64,000 nt of DNA from JAABUE01 sp034431895 (GCA_034431895.1 DAOUCM010000094.1:27111-91110); one strand, 5' to 3'; shown: positions 34,229-42,885, counted from the stretch's first letter. Notes: a model not told the origin generated them from the letters alone. Numbers and translations are program-made.

Positions 34229-34826
34229 GCTTGCCTCCTTCGATTTCTTTGGCGCGTTTCAAGATGGCTTTGAGTTGCTGTATGCCCTTGATCCGCTTGG
34301 GAGTGATACTCATGCGCTGTTTGCTCAACAATCCCATTCCCATCGGAGCCATGCCCGGCAGACGCAACGGAAAGTGCTTCAAGTAATGGCGAGTTGCTAA
34401 GCCAAACTCATAACTGCGCCCATATTCTTCGACCATATCCACAAAGGTCTGGGAGAAGTCAGGCGCAGTGGAATCCTGATAGAGTTTTGCCTCGATCGCC
34501 ATCCCTTTGAGGGTATACATGACATCTGCAATATGCACATTTTGCGGACAGCGCACCACGCAGTGATAACAGGAGACACAAATCCACGGCGTATTGCTCA
34601 TCAATGCTGCCTGCCTCATGCCTGCCCGCAGCATGGCAAATAACATGCGCGGGGTATGGTCCATATCCGCTGCGGCGGGGCAAGAACCGCCGCATGTCCC
34701 ACACTGGATACACATTTCCAGGCGCGAAACGCCAGCGGTGCGAGCCGAGACCTCTTCCAGCAAGGTCAGATCTTCGATTTGCTTTGGTACAGTCGTAGGG
34801 AGATCGAGCGTTTGGGGTGTAACCAT
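34221..34826 (-). CDS. hdrC: Heterodisulfide reductase-like subunit HdrC
   Basis: This 201-residue protein is the two-cluster ferredoxin subunit that passes electrons from HdrA to HdrB. Both [4Fe-4S] motifs are intact: CIQCGTCGGSCP and CVSCYHCVVRCP. It is the first gene of the hdrCBA-mvhDGA operon, preceded by AGGACTCCT and by a set of CRP-like palindromes about 86-147 bp upstream of its start. Confidence 0.92.
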   Translation of the reverse strand: MVTPQTLDLPTTVPKQIEDLTLLEEVSARTAGVSRLEMCIQCGTCGGSCPAAADMDHTPRMLFAMLRAGMRQAALMSNTPWICVSCYHCVVRCPQNVHIADVMYTLKGMAIEAKLYQDSTAPDFSQTFVDMVEEYGRSYEFGLATRHYLKHFPLRLPGMAPMGMGLLSKQRMSITPKRIKGIQQLKAILKRAKEIEGGKHG

Positions 34827-34902
34827 AGGAGTCCTCTTTGCCTCGAAAAATAGAATCGTGGTCGAAGCGCGGGCAATGATGAAAGTGCGAGGATTTGCGC
34901 CT

Positions 34903-34973
34903 CTTATACTATGTGATTTTTGTCACAATTAAGTAAGTACGGGATGTCACTGTTATTCGGTGACATTCATCAC
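34903..34973 (-). promoter_or_regulatory. Putative promoter with three CRP/FNR-type palindromes upstream of hdrC
   Basis: TGTGA-TTTTTG-TCACA (34912-34927) is a perfect CRP-consensus palindrome. ATGTCAC-N9-GTGACAT (34944-34966) and GTGA-N6-TCAC (34960-34973) follow. A minus-strand -10-like TATAAG lies at 34903-34908. If it is used, the first site overlaps the -35 region and the second is centred near -60. The rest of the 373-bp gap holds only a dispersed repeat (35060-35132). Confidence 0.6.
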
Positions 34974-35059
34974 GAATTGCTTTTTTTCTTGTCTGTACAA
35001 CTTTGCGGGGTGGGCCAAAGTTGTATGGTCATTTTGTTGTCAAACCTGCCGTTTGGTCT

Positions 35060-35132
35060 CTTCTCGAGAAAGAAAGGGAAAGCGAGGGGTTTCGTGTAGG
35101 TGAGCAGCGTCCCAAAAGCCCCTGGCGCCCTG
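35060..35132 (-). repeat. Dispersed intergenic repeat (TTTTGGG ... CCCTTTCTTTC ... GAGAAGAG family), inverted
   Basis: Read on the minus strand, this resembles 20766-20836: a TTTTGGGACG core, then CGCTTTCCCTTTC and CTCGAGAAGAG. It separates the hdrC regulatory region from the promoter of the UbiA-family genes. Confidence 0.45.
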
Positions 35133-35199
35133 ATTTATCGAGAGGATACCCCCATTTGATATAATGATACTTGTTCAATCCAATTTAGAGGAGTCCAGT

Positions 35200-36231
35200 A
35201 TGAAACTCAATTTTGCCATGTGGCGCAAAGCCTTGAACGTCATCCCCGATGTTAGCAAGGAAGAGTGGGATAAACTCGATGTGGTTTCCCGCTGGTTGAT
35301 TTCTACGCGGGCTGCGGTTCTCATTATGACCTTTCTCTCCGCGGCTTTGGCTGGTCTTTTTGCCTTGCGCGACCATGCTTTTCGATTTCTGCCCTGGCTG
35401 GCGTTGGCGTTGGGATTGATCCTTGCTCATGCCGCCAACAACATTTTCAACGATTTCACTGATTTCGTGCGCGGCGTGGACAAGGACAATTACTTCCGCA
35501 CCCTGTATGGCGCACAGCCAATTGCCAGTGGCCTGATGACCAAGCGTCAGCATTTGACTTACTTTGCTGTCACCGCTTTCCTGGCCTTGGCGGCTGGGGT
35601 GTATTTGATCGCCGTCAACCAGTGGGACCCGCTGATATGGATTTTGCTTGGCCTGGGCGCGTTCTTCGTCCTGTTCTACACCTGGCCGCTCAAGGGGCTG
35701 GCATTGGGTGAATTGGCCGTCCTCATTGTGTGGGGACCCTTGATGATTGGAGGCGGTTATTACGTTTTGGTGCATGTTTGGGACTGGAATGTGGTCATTG
35801 CCAGCCTGCCCTACGTCCTCGGCGTGACGACCGTCATCTTTGGCAAACACATTGACAAACTCGAAGTGGACCGCGCCAAGAAGATTCACACCCTGCCGGT
35901 GTTGATCGGTGAGAAGGCTGCGCGGTACACTGTGCTGGCGATGATGGTTCTGCCGTATCTCTTTACCGCGTACCTGGTGGCGGCCAAATTCTTCACGCCG
36001 CTGATGGGGATCGTCTTACTTGCCTTGCCGACCTTCTTCAAGGTGTACCCGGCCTTCCTCGAACCCAAACCTGCTCAACGCCCTGCTGAATTTCCCGATG
36101 GACAGGGAGGCTGGCCGCTTTACTTTGCGCCGCTGGCTTTCTGGAACAATCGTTCCTATGGGACCCTGTTCATGCTCGGCTTGTTGTTGGACGTGGCCCT
36201 GCGACTGATTTTCCCGGCCTTCTGGCGTTAA
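35200..36231 (+). CDS. UbiA-family prenyltransferase-like membrane protein, paralogue 1
   Basis: This 343-residue protein has about eight to nine membrane helices and both aspartate-rich loops of the UbiA superfamily: NNIFNDFTDFVRGVDKD and DKLEVDRAKKIHTL. Members transfer a prenyl chain to quinone precursors, haem or glycerol lipids; MenA-like menaquinone or archaeal-lipid-type roles are possible. The acceptor cannot be assigned. A conserved soluble N-terminal stretch (MKLNFAMWRKALN ... EEWDKLDVVSRWLI) is shared with the next gene. A TATAAT at 35160 and an AGAGGAG site precede the ATG. Confidence 0.85.
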   Translation: MKLNFAMWRKALNVIPDVSKEEWDKLDVVSRWLISTRAAVLIMTFLSAALAGLFALRDHAFRFLPWLALALGLILAHAANNIFNDFTDFVRGVDKDNYFRTLYGAQPIASGLMTKRQHLTYFAVTAFLALAAGVYLIAVNQWDPLIWILLGLGAFFVLFYTWPLKGLALGELAVLIVWGPLMIGGGYYVLVHVWDWNVVIASLPYVLGVTTVIFGKHIDKLEVDRAKKIHTLPVLIGEKAARYTVLAMMVLPYLFTAYLVAAKFFTPLMGIVLLALPTFFKVYPAFLEPKPAQRPAEFPDGQGGWPLYFAPLAFWNNRSYGTLFMLGLLLDVALRLIFPAFWR

Positions 36232-36301
36232 GCATCTCCAATGCGCTTGCACTTTTTTTCACAAGACGTTGTATAATTTCTCTGCGAAAGGAAGGAAGCC
36301 G

Positions 36302-37426
36302 ATGAAAATCAATTTTGCCATGTGGAAAAAAGCATCCTGGGAACTTATCAAAATGGACGATAAGAAAGAATGGGATGCGCTGGATGTCATCTCGAAGTGG
36401 TTGATTGCCACCCGTTCCGCCGTCACGACTGTGACGCTCTACTCGGCTGTCATCGCTGGCTTGTTGGCCTGGCGAGATGGCGTATTTGCCTGGCTGCCCT
36501 GGCTCATCACGGCTCTGGGTTTGTTCGTTGCCCATGGCACCAATAACCTGCTCAACGATTACACCGATTACAGCCGCGGCATAGACAAAGATAACTATTT
36601 TCGCACCCAGTACGGCGTGCATCCCCTTGTGCAGGGCTTTTGGACCAAGTCGCAGCAGATTCAGTGGTTCATTGTTAGCGGTGTGATTGCAACCCTGGCA
36701 GGGATTTATGCTGTCTTTTACACGCAGTTCAATCCTACCGTGATTGGCCTGTTCGTGTTGGGCGCGCTCATCCTGCTTTTCTACACCTGGCCGCTCAAGT
36801 ACTGGGCGCTGGGTGAACTGGCCATCTTCCTCATCTGGGGACCCATCATGATCGCTGGCGTTTACCTTGTCCTGTCGGGCCGCTGGGATTGGAACGTGGC
36901 CCTGGCCGGCGTCCCTTTTGGTTTGAGCGTGGCCAGTATCAACGTCTCCAAGCATATTGACAAAATGCAAGACGACAAGGCCAAAGGGGTGGGCACCTTT
37001 CCTGTGCGTGTTGGACAGACCTTTGCCCGCCTGACCAACATTGCCATGTTCTTGTTCATTTACGGCGTAATCATTTATCTGGCGGTTGATGGTTACTTTT
37101 CTACCTTCATCCTGCTACCGCTGTTTGCTCTGCGGCGCGCCTTCTTTGCCGTAGCCGTGTTGTCCAAGCCGCGTCCCGATGGCCCGCCCAAAGGCTTCGA
37201 GGCTTTTTGGCCCACTTGGTTTTCCGGTTTCAGTTTCTACCATAATCGCTTGTTTGGCGGCTTGTTCATCCTGGGCGTCTTGCTGGATGTGTTCTTTCGT
37301 CAGTTTACATTGCCGTTGCCGCTCAATACGCTGGGCTGGATTGTCTTTGGCCTTTTTGCCATGATTGCCATCGTCCGCTTTGCGCTCGATAAGACCAGAA
37401 AAAAAGCAGAAGCGCCGACTGAATGA
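36302..37426 (+). CDS. UbiA-family prenyltransferase-like membrane protein, paralogue 2
   Basis: This 374-residue protein is a tandem paralogue of the preceding one, with the same N-terminal segment (MKINFAMWKKAS) and corresponding loops NNLLNDYTDYSRGIDKD and DKMQDDKAKGVGT. The second loop has Asp-Asp-Lys in place of the first copy's spacing, so substrate use may differ. It has its own ribosome-binding site (GGAAGGAAG) and a TATAAT at 36272-36277 (with TTGCAC 19 bp earlier), so it may be separately transcribed. Its 3' end abuts the 48-bp tandem-repeat array. Confidence 0.85.
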   Translation: MKINFAMWKKASWELIKMDDKKEWDALDVISKWLIATRSAVTTVTLYSAVIAGLLAWRDGVFAWLPWLITALGLFVAHGTNNLLNDYTDYSRGIDKDNYFRTQYGVHPLVQGFWTKSQQIQWFIVSGVIATLAGIYAVFYTQFNPTVIGLFVLGALILLFYTWPLKYWALGELAIFLIWGPIMIAGVYLVLSGRWDWNVALAGVPFGLSVASINVSKHIDKMQDDKAKGVGTFPVRVGQTFARLTNIAMFLFIYGVIIYLAVDGYFSTFILLPLFALRRAFFAVAVLSKPRPDGPPKGFEAFWPTWFSGFSFYHNRLFGGLFILGVLLDVFFRQFTLPLPLNTLGWIVFGLFAMIAIVRFALDKTRKKAEAPTE

Positions 37427-37431
37427 GCATG

Positions 37432-37863
37432 TAACGCAAGTTTCTAACTTGCGTGGACAGGTCAGAGACCTGTCCTACGTAGCGCGAGTTTCCAACTTGC
37501 GCGGACAGGTCAGAGACCTGTCCTACGTAGCGAGAGTTTCCAACTTGCGTGGACAGGTCAGAGACCTGTCCTACGTAGCGCGAGTTTCTAACTTGTGCGG
37601 ACAGGTCAGAGAGCTGTCCTACGTAGCGCGAGTTTCCAACTTGCGCGGACAGGTCAGAGAGCTGTCCTACGTAATGCGAGTTTCTAACTTGTGCGGACAG
37701 GTCAGAGAGCTGTCCTACGTAGCGCGAGTTTCCAACTTGCGTGGACAGGTCAGAGACCTGTCCTACGTAGTGCGAGTTTCCAACTTGCGCGGACAGGTCA
37801 GAGACCTGTCCTACGTAGTGCAAGTTTCTAACTTGTGCGGACAGGTCAGAGACCTGTCCTACG
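37432..37863 (+). repeat. Nine tandem 48-bp units, each with two perfect hairpins
   Basis: Each unit contains GCAAGTT-tct-AACTTGC or a variant and then GGACAGGTC-aga-GACCTGTCC (or AGCTGTCC), followed by TACGTAG. The period is 48 bp, divisible by three, and the array is open in at least one frame on both strands (repeating VSNLRGQVRDLSYVAR on the plus strand). I treat it as a non-coding repeat: it lies between a stop codon and the next gene's start, and the hairpin symmetry explains the open frames. It fills the 469-bp gap. Confidence 0.85.
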
Positions 37864-37895
37864 GGGCGAATGAATCTGTTACAATACGCCCTTGC

Positions 37896-39518
37896 ATGGA
37901 TAAGAAACCGCGCTTCCTACATTCCCTGGCGCTTCTTTTGCTCTTTGGCCTGGGGCTGGCCATCCGCCTGTACGACCTGACTGACCTGCCGCTGGATTTT
38001 CACCCTACGCGCCAGTTGTTCTCGGCGGTCAAGGCGCGCGGCATGTATTATCAGACGCGCTGGGACCTGCCAAACTGGCAGCGCACGCTGGCGATCCAGC
38101 AATGGAAGTCTAAGGTGACGGTGGAGCCAGAGATTATGGAACATCTGGCGGCCTTCACCTACCGCTATCTCGGCGAACAGTTGTGGCTTCCACGCTTGTA
38201 TTCGGCGCTGTTTTGGCTGGCTGGGGGCGTTTTTTTGTACCTTCTCGCGCGTAGACTGGCCTCCACCGGCGGTGCATTTCGACAGGCTCGATGCGGCGCG
38301 CTGCTGGCGGTGGCCTTCTACCTTTTCACACCCTACGCAGTCTTCGCCAGCCGCAGTTTCCAGCCCGACCCGTTGATGGTGATGCTGCTTTTGGCGTTCT
38401 GGTGGCTGATTGACCGTTGGGCCGCGTCCCCTTCCGTTTCACGTTTTCCGTTTCACATTTCACCTTCCTGGCTGTTTGCCATTCTTGCCGCTCTCGTGGG
38501 TGGACTGGCGATCTATGTCAAATTGACGGCGGCCTTCTTTGTCATTGGGGGAGCGTTGGGAGCCGCTCTCGCTCGCCGGCACCTGCGCGACCTGCTGCGA
38601 GATCCGCAGGTTTGGGTGATGGCCGCCTTGGGCGCATTGCCGGGCCTCTCCTGGGCACTGACCAGCGGACTGGCGTCCAATTACCTGGGCGAGGAGGTGA
38701 ACTCGCGTTTTGTGCCTGCCTTGTTGGTCAGCCCGTCGTTTTACTTGCAATGGCAGAACAAGATCACCATGGTGACGGGAAGTTTGGGCGTTGCTCTGGC
38801 TTTGCTGGGGCTATTCTTCTTTCGAGAGGGCCGGGCGCGCATTTTTCTGGCCGGGTTGTGGCTGTCTTACCTGTTGTTTGGACTGTATTTCGATTATCAT
38901 ATCTCCACCCATGATTATTATAGCCTGCCGCTCATCCCCATTGCGGCGCTCTCGTTGGCGGCGATGGGGGAGCGGTTTTGTGATTGGGCCGCGCAGAACG
39001 CCTCGGAAACGGAAGCAGGCCGCGGCTGGGTCTGGAAGCGGGGTGCGTTTCGACAGGCTTGGTATGGCGCGTTGGTTGCCGTCTTGCTCTATGGCCTGTT
39101 TTCCGTTGTGTGGTCCATCCGCAATGAGATGAAAGCCGTGAACTACCGTCCACAAGCAGCCTGCTGGCAGGAAATCGGCGCGGCGCTGGGGCGCGAGGCC
39201 TCGGTGATCGCCCTCAGCCAGGACTACGGGCTGCGGCTGGCGTATTGGGGTTGGCAGGAGGCCGCCGTTTGGCCGTCTTCGGGAGACGTGTACCGCGCGC
39301 AGGTGGTTGGCGGCGGGCGCGATTTCGAGGCCTTTTTCGAGAAAATGGCCGGCAAGAAACGTTTTTTCTTGGTGACCGACATGGACGATTTTGCACGTCA
39401 GCCCGAATTGCAATCGTTGTTGGCCGATTATCCCGTTTATGCGCAGGGGGAGGGCTTCTCTGATTGTCAGAGATATGTCATTTACGATTTGCAGCCTGCT
39501 CTCGAGGCGCGGCCATGA
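37896..39518 (+). CDS. GT-C membrane glycosyltransferase (GT39/ArnT-like), with in-frame repeat insertions
   Basis: This 540-residue protein has about ten to twelve membrane helices and the GT-C first-loop acidic motif region DLTDLPLDFHPTRQ. A lipid-phosphate-linked sugar donor is expected, as for PMT/ArnT enzymes. The start is the ATG just after TACAAT; the open frame extends upstream through the tandem repeats and is rejected. Compared with the paralogue two genes downstream it has three extra in-frame pieces: GAFRQARC, GAFRQAWY and about ten residues around SRFPFHIS. The first two are copies of one 30-bp repeat. It overlaps the sulfotransferase gene by 4 nt. Confidence 0.85.
   Translation: MDKKPRFLHSLALLLLFGLGLAIRLYDLTDLPLDFHPTRQLFSAVKARGMYYQTRWDLPNWQRTLAIQQWKSKVTVEPEIMEHLAAFTYRYLGEQLWLPRLYSALFWLAGGVFLYLLARRLASTGGAFRQARCGALLAVAFYLFTPYAVFASRSFQPDPLMVMLLLAFWWLIDRWAASPSVSRFPFHISPSWLFAILAALVGGLAIYVKLTAAFFVIGGALGAALARRHLRDLLRDPQVWVMAALGALPGLSWALTSGLASNYLGEEVNSRFVPALLVSPSFYLQWQNKITMVTGSLGVALALLGLFFFREGRARIFLAGLWLSYLLFGLYFDYHISTHDYYSLPLIPIAALSLAAMGERFCDWAAQNASETEAGRGWVWKRGAFRQAWYGALVAVLLYGLFSVVWSIRNEMKAVNYRPQAACWQEIGAALGREASVIALSQDYGLRLAYWGWQEAAVWPSSGDVYRAQVVGGGRDFEAFFEKMAGKKRFFLVTDMDDFARQPELQSLLADYPVYAQGEGFSDCQRYVIYDLQPALEARP
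38271..38300 (+). repeat. 30-bp in-frame repeat, copy 1
   Basis: GGTGCATTTCGACAGGCTCG starts a 30-bp sequence that matches 39042-39071 at 25 of 30 positions. It adds eight codons (GAFRQARC) relative to the paralogous glycosyltransferase. Confidence 0.7.
39042..39071 (+). repeat. 30-bp in-frame repeat, copy 2
   Basis: GGTGCGTTTCGACAGGCTTG starts the second copy, inserted before a hydrophobic GALVAV helix, just as copy 1 precedes GALLAV. Confidence 0.7.
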
Positions 39519-40435
39519 CCGACGCCTCTCCCATTTTGGTCACAGGCGCGCACCGCAGCGGCACCACTTGGGTCGGCAAGATGCTGGCCGCCAACCCGCG
39601 CACGGCCTACATCAGCGAGCCGCTCAACGTTTGGCACAGGCCCGGCGTGCTGGGCGCGCCGGTCGAAAAGTGGTACACCTACCTGTGCGAGGAAAACGAA
39701 TCCGCCTACCTGCCGGCTTTCCGCCAGACGCTGGCCTTTCGCTATGGCTTGGGGCGCGAGATGCGCGCGCTGCGTTCCCGCAAGGATGCCCTGCGGATGG
39801 CGCGCGACTTCGGCATCTTTCTGCGCGGTCGGCTGTTCCGCCAGCGACCGCTGCTCAAGGACCCCTTCGCCGTCTTCTCGATGCCCTGGTTTGCCTCGCG
39901 GCTGGGCTGCCGGGTGGTCGTCACCGTCCGACATCCGGCTGCCTTTGCCAGCAGTCTCAAGCGCTTGAATTGGCCGTTCGATTTCCGCGACCTGCTCGCT
40001 CAGCCGCTCTTGATGCGCGACTGGCTGGAAGAAGACCGCGCCGCGATGGAGGCCATGCCCGCGGACGACCTCGTTGGCCAGGCGGCGCTGCTGTGGCGGA
40101 TGATCTACCGCGTCGTCGCCCGGACCCGAGACCTGCTCCCGTCTCTCGTCGTTGTCCGCCACGAAGACCTCTCCCGCGACCCCGTCCCCGGCTACCGCGC
40201 GCTATACGCGGCCCTCGGCCTGGACTTTACCCCCCGAGTCGAACGGGCTATCTTGAACGCCAGCAGTTCCGAAAACCCGAAAGAATTGTCGAAGAAAAAG
40301 GTTCACGCCGTCAAACTGGACAGCCGCGCCAACCTGGACAACTGGAAGAAACGCCTGGAGGCTGCCGACATTCTCCGCATCCGCCAGGCTTGCGAGGACG
40401 TTGCGGCATCTTTCTATTCTGATTCGGATTGGTAG
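39515..40435 (+). CDS. Sulfotransferase-family protein, first copy
   Basis: This 306-residue protein has the 5'-phosphosulfate-binding loop TGAHRSGTTWVGKML near the N-terminus and the 3'-phosphate-binding part VVVTVRHPAAFASSLKR, followed by VVVRHEDLSRDP. It should transfer sulfate from PAPS to a carbohydrate or other acceptor. Its location between two GT-C glycosyltransferases suggests sulfation of a surface glycan. The start overlaps the previous stop (ATGA); longer starts lie inside the glycosyltransferase gene. Confidence 0.85.
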   Translation: MTDASPILVTGAHRSGTTWVGKMLAANPRTAYISEPLNVWHRPGVLGAPVEKWYTYLCEENESAYLPAFRQTLAFRYGLGREMRALRSRKDALRMARDFGIFLRGRLFRQRPLLKDPFAVFSMPWFASRLGCRVVVTVRHPAAFASSLKRLNWPFDFRDLLAQPLLMRDWLEEDRAAMEAMPADDLVGQAALLWRMIYRVVARTRDLLPSLVVVRHEDLSRDPVPGYRALYAALGLDFTPRVERAILNASSSENPKELSKKKVHAVKLDSRANLDNWKKRLEAADILRIRQACEDVAASFYSDSDW

Positions 40436-40489
40436 TAAATCGTAACGAAAATTTATTCGGCGCATTTCATTCGATTGGGTAACGAACTC

Positions 40490-42013
40490 ATGGAAGAAAC
40501 GACTTCATCCTTTTGGGGCAAGCCTCGCCTTGTGACCGCCATCGTATTGCTGGCCTTCGCGCTCGGCCTCGGCATCCGCCTGTTCGACCTGACCGACCTG
40601 CCGCTGGACTTCAACCCCACGCGCCAGTTGTTCTCGGCCATCAAAGCGCGCGGCATGTATTATCAGTATGCAAGCGGCGTCCCCGATTGGCAGCGCGAGA
40701 TGGCGATTGCGCAATGGCAGGCCAAAGCCGACGTGGAGCCGCCCGTCATCGAGACTCTGACGGCCGGGCTGTACTTGTTGTTCGGCGAGCATCTCTGGTT
40801 TGGGCGTCTCATTGCTTCCTTTGCCTGGTTGGTGGGCGGGCTGGCGTTGTACGCGCTGGCCCGGCGCATCGCCTCGGCGGATGGCGCGTTGTTGGCCCTG
40901 TTGTATTACTTGTTTCTGGATTTTGGTGTTATCGCCAGCCGTTCCTTTCAGCCCGACCCGTTGATGGTGGGGTTGACGCTGGCCGCGTTGTGGGCCTTCG
41001 ACCGCTGGCTGGAAGCGCGCACCTGGACATGGACGGTCGCAGCCGGGCTGCTGGCCGGGCTGGCGATTTTCGTCAAGAACGTAGCGGTCTTTCCCTTGCT
41101 GGGTGCGTTTGCCCTGATGCTCCTGTCCACGCGCGGGTGGAGGGCCGCCCTCCAGGACCGGCAGGCCTGGGCGCTGGCGCTGCTCACGGCGTTGCCGACG
41201 ATAATTTACATGGTGGATGGGCTGTACATCTCCAAAGACGTAGAACTGGCCATGGGACTGCGCTTCTTCCCGAACCTGTGGCTCGACCCTGGTTTCTACG
41301 TGCGCTGGAAGAACATCATAGACAATACGCTTGGCTTTGGGCCGTTCCTGTTGGCGCTGCTCGGCATCTTCCTGGCCAGGGTGGGGCGGGAACGCGCTCT
41401 ATTGCTTGGAACCTTGCTCGGCTACCTGGCCTATGGTTTTGCACTTTCCTATCACATCAGCACGCACAACTATTACCAGTTGCCGTTGGTGGTCTTCGTT
41501 GCTCTCTCTCTGTCGGTGGTGGGAAAGAGCCTGTTCCAGGCGCTGGCGCAGGTCAACGGGAAGTCGGCCTGGACGCGCCTGGCGGTGGGCGCCATCCTGC
41601 TGCTGGGGGTGGGCGCAGAGATGTGGGCCGTGCGCGTCGAACTGGTCAAAGACGATTTTCGCTCCGAGCCGCAGTTTTGGGCCGACCTGGGCGACAAACT
41701 GGGACATACCACGCCCGTCCTCGGCCTGACGCAAGATTACGGCAACCGCCTGGAGTATTGGGGCTGGCAATACGTGGACGAATGGCCGACCACCGGCGAC
41801 CAAAACCTGCGAGAACTGGCCGGCAAGGCCAAAACGTTCGAGGAGGTCTTCGCTGACCGCATCGCCGGCAAGCGCTATTTCGTCATCACCAACTTCAACC
41901 AGTTCGAGCGCCAACCAGACTTGCAGGAGCGCCTGTCTTCCGCTTATCCCATCCTCGAGCAGACGCCCGAATATCTGATCTTCGACCTCGAACATCCGCT
42001 CGACCAGCCATGA
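40490..42013 (+). CDS. GT-C membrane glycosyltransferase (GT39/ArnT-like), paralogue without insertions
   Basis: This 507-residue protein is clearly paralogous to the product of 37896-39518 (DLTDLPLDFNPTRQLFSAIKARGMYY and ASRSFQPDPLMVG match closely). It has about ten to twelve membrane helices and a C-terminal soluble part with LTQDYGNRLEYWGWQ. It lacks the three inserted segments of its paralogue. The ATG at MEETTSS is used; a TTG five codons earlier is possible. It overlaps the GT2 gene by 4 nt. Confidence 0.88.
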   Translation: MEETTSSFWGKPRLVTAIVLLAFALGLGIRLFDLTDLPLDFNPTRQLFSAIKARGMYYQYASGVPDWQREMAIAQWQAKADVEPPVIETLTAGLYLLFGEHLWFGRLIASFAWLVGGLALYALARRIASADGALLALLYYLFLDFGVIASRSFQPDPLMVGLTLAALWAFDRWLEARTWTWTVAAGLLAGLAIFVKNVAVFPLLGAFALMLLSTRGWRAALQDRQAWALALLTALPTIIYMVDGLYISKDVELAMGLRFFPNLWLDPGFYVRWKNIIDNTLGFGPFLLALLGIFLARVGRERALLLGTLLGYLAYGFALSYHISTHNYYQLPLVVFVALSLSVVGKSLFQALAQVNGKSAWTRLAVGAILLLGVGAEMWAVRVELVKDDFRSEPQFWADLGDKLGHTTPVLGLTQDYGNRLEYWGWQYVDEWPTTGDQNLRELAGKAKTFEEVFADRIAGKRYFVITNFNQFERQPDLQERLSSAYPILEQTPEYLIFDLEHPLDQP

Positions 42014-42822
42014 CCTCCTTGCCTGACTTGCCGCTCGTCTCGATTGTCACCCCTTCTTTCAATCAGGCCGCCTTCCTGGAGGAGACCATTCGCTCGGTGC
42101 TGGCGCAGGATTACCCGCGCATAGAATATCTCATTGTAGATGGCGGCTCGACCGATGGCAGCGTGGAAATCATCCAGAAATATGCCGACAACCTGGCCTG
42201 GTGGGTGAGCGAGAAAGACCAGGGGCAGACCGATGCCCTCAACAAAGGGTTTGCGCGCGCCAGCGGCCAGATCTTTGCCTGGCTCAACTCGGACGATACT
42301 TACACTCCGGGCGCGGTCTCGGCGGCCGTTGCTTTTCTGCGCCAGCATCCCGAAGTCGGCCTGGTGTATGCGGACGCCCACTTCATTGACGAGAGAGGCA
42401 AGCGCATTGGTTCGTTCCCGGCTGCACAGACCGATTACCGCCGCTTGCGGCAGGGCTATGTCCACATCCCGCAGCAGAGCGCCTTCTTCCGGGCGGACTT
42501 GTGGCGTCAGGTGGGGCCGCTCGACCCGTCCTTTTACTTTGCTATGGATTACGACTTGTGGGTGCGGATTGCCCGCCGCGCGCCCATCCGTTACTTGCCT
42601 GGTCAGGTATGGGCGAATTTCCGCTTGCATTCCCGCGGTAAGACGCTTGCCGCCGACGAGCGCTGCTGGCCGGAGATGTTGCGCGTCCATTATCGCGACG
42701 GCGGCAGTTTCTTCTCGATTCTGGTGGCAAAATACTACTTCAGGAAACTGATTGCCCCCCTTTGGCTCCAATTGCGCAACCGCCGCCTTGGCGGTGTAGC
42801 AGGTAGACAGGTAGAAAGGTAG
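42010..42822 (+). CDS. GT2-family glycosyltransferase
   Basis: This 270-residue GT-A enzyme begins VSIVTPSFNQAAFLEETIRS and has the LIVDGGSTDGS nucleotide-sugar-binding stretch, the metal-binding NSDD motif and the acceptor-side WWVSEKDQG. It transfers a sugar from a nucleotide donor to a growing surface polysaccharide at the cytoplasmic membrane face. Its start overlaps the previous stop in an ATGA, so translation is coupled. Confidence 0.92.
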   Translation: MTSLPDLPLVSIVTPSFNQAAFLEETIRSVLAQDYPRIEYLIVDGGSTDGSVEIIQKYADNLAWWVSEKDQGQTDALNKGFARASGQIFAWLNSDDTYTPGAVSAAVAFLRQHPEVGLVYADAHFIDERGKRIGSFPAAQTDYRRLRQGYVHIPQQSAFFRADLWRQVGPLDPSFYFAMDYDLWVRIARRAPIRYLPGQVWANFRLHSRGKTLAADERCWPEMLRVHYRDGGSFFSILVAKYYFRKLIAPLWLQLRNRRLGGVAGRQVER

Positions 42823-42838
42823 AAAGGTACACAGGTAT
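42798..42838 (+). repeat. Short (GGTAGAAA)-type tandem repeat
   Basis: AGGTAGACAGGTAGAAAGG and onwards is a simple repeat spanning the GT2 stop codon. Related GGTACACAGGTA-type sequence lies at 17560-17620, and a complementary version at 43505-43530. Confidence 0.5.
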
Positions 42839-42885
42839 CCCCTATCCCGTCACTCCTATCTTGCAACCCCTCTCCCACGCCCCGC

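Noticed and set aside
37365..37895. Long N-terminal extension of the glycosyltransferase frame through the 48-bp repeats, and the opposite-strand frame at 37323-37823
   Set aside because: The repeats are perfect palindromes with a period divisible by three, which automatically gives stop-free frames. The glycosyltransferase family begins at MDKKPRFLHS and the extension also overlaps the end of the upstream gene.
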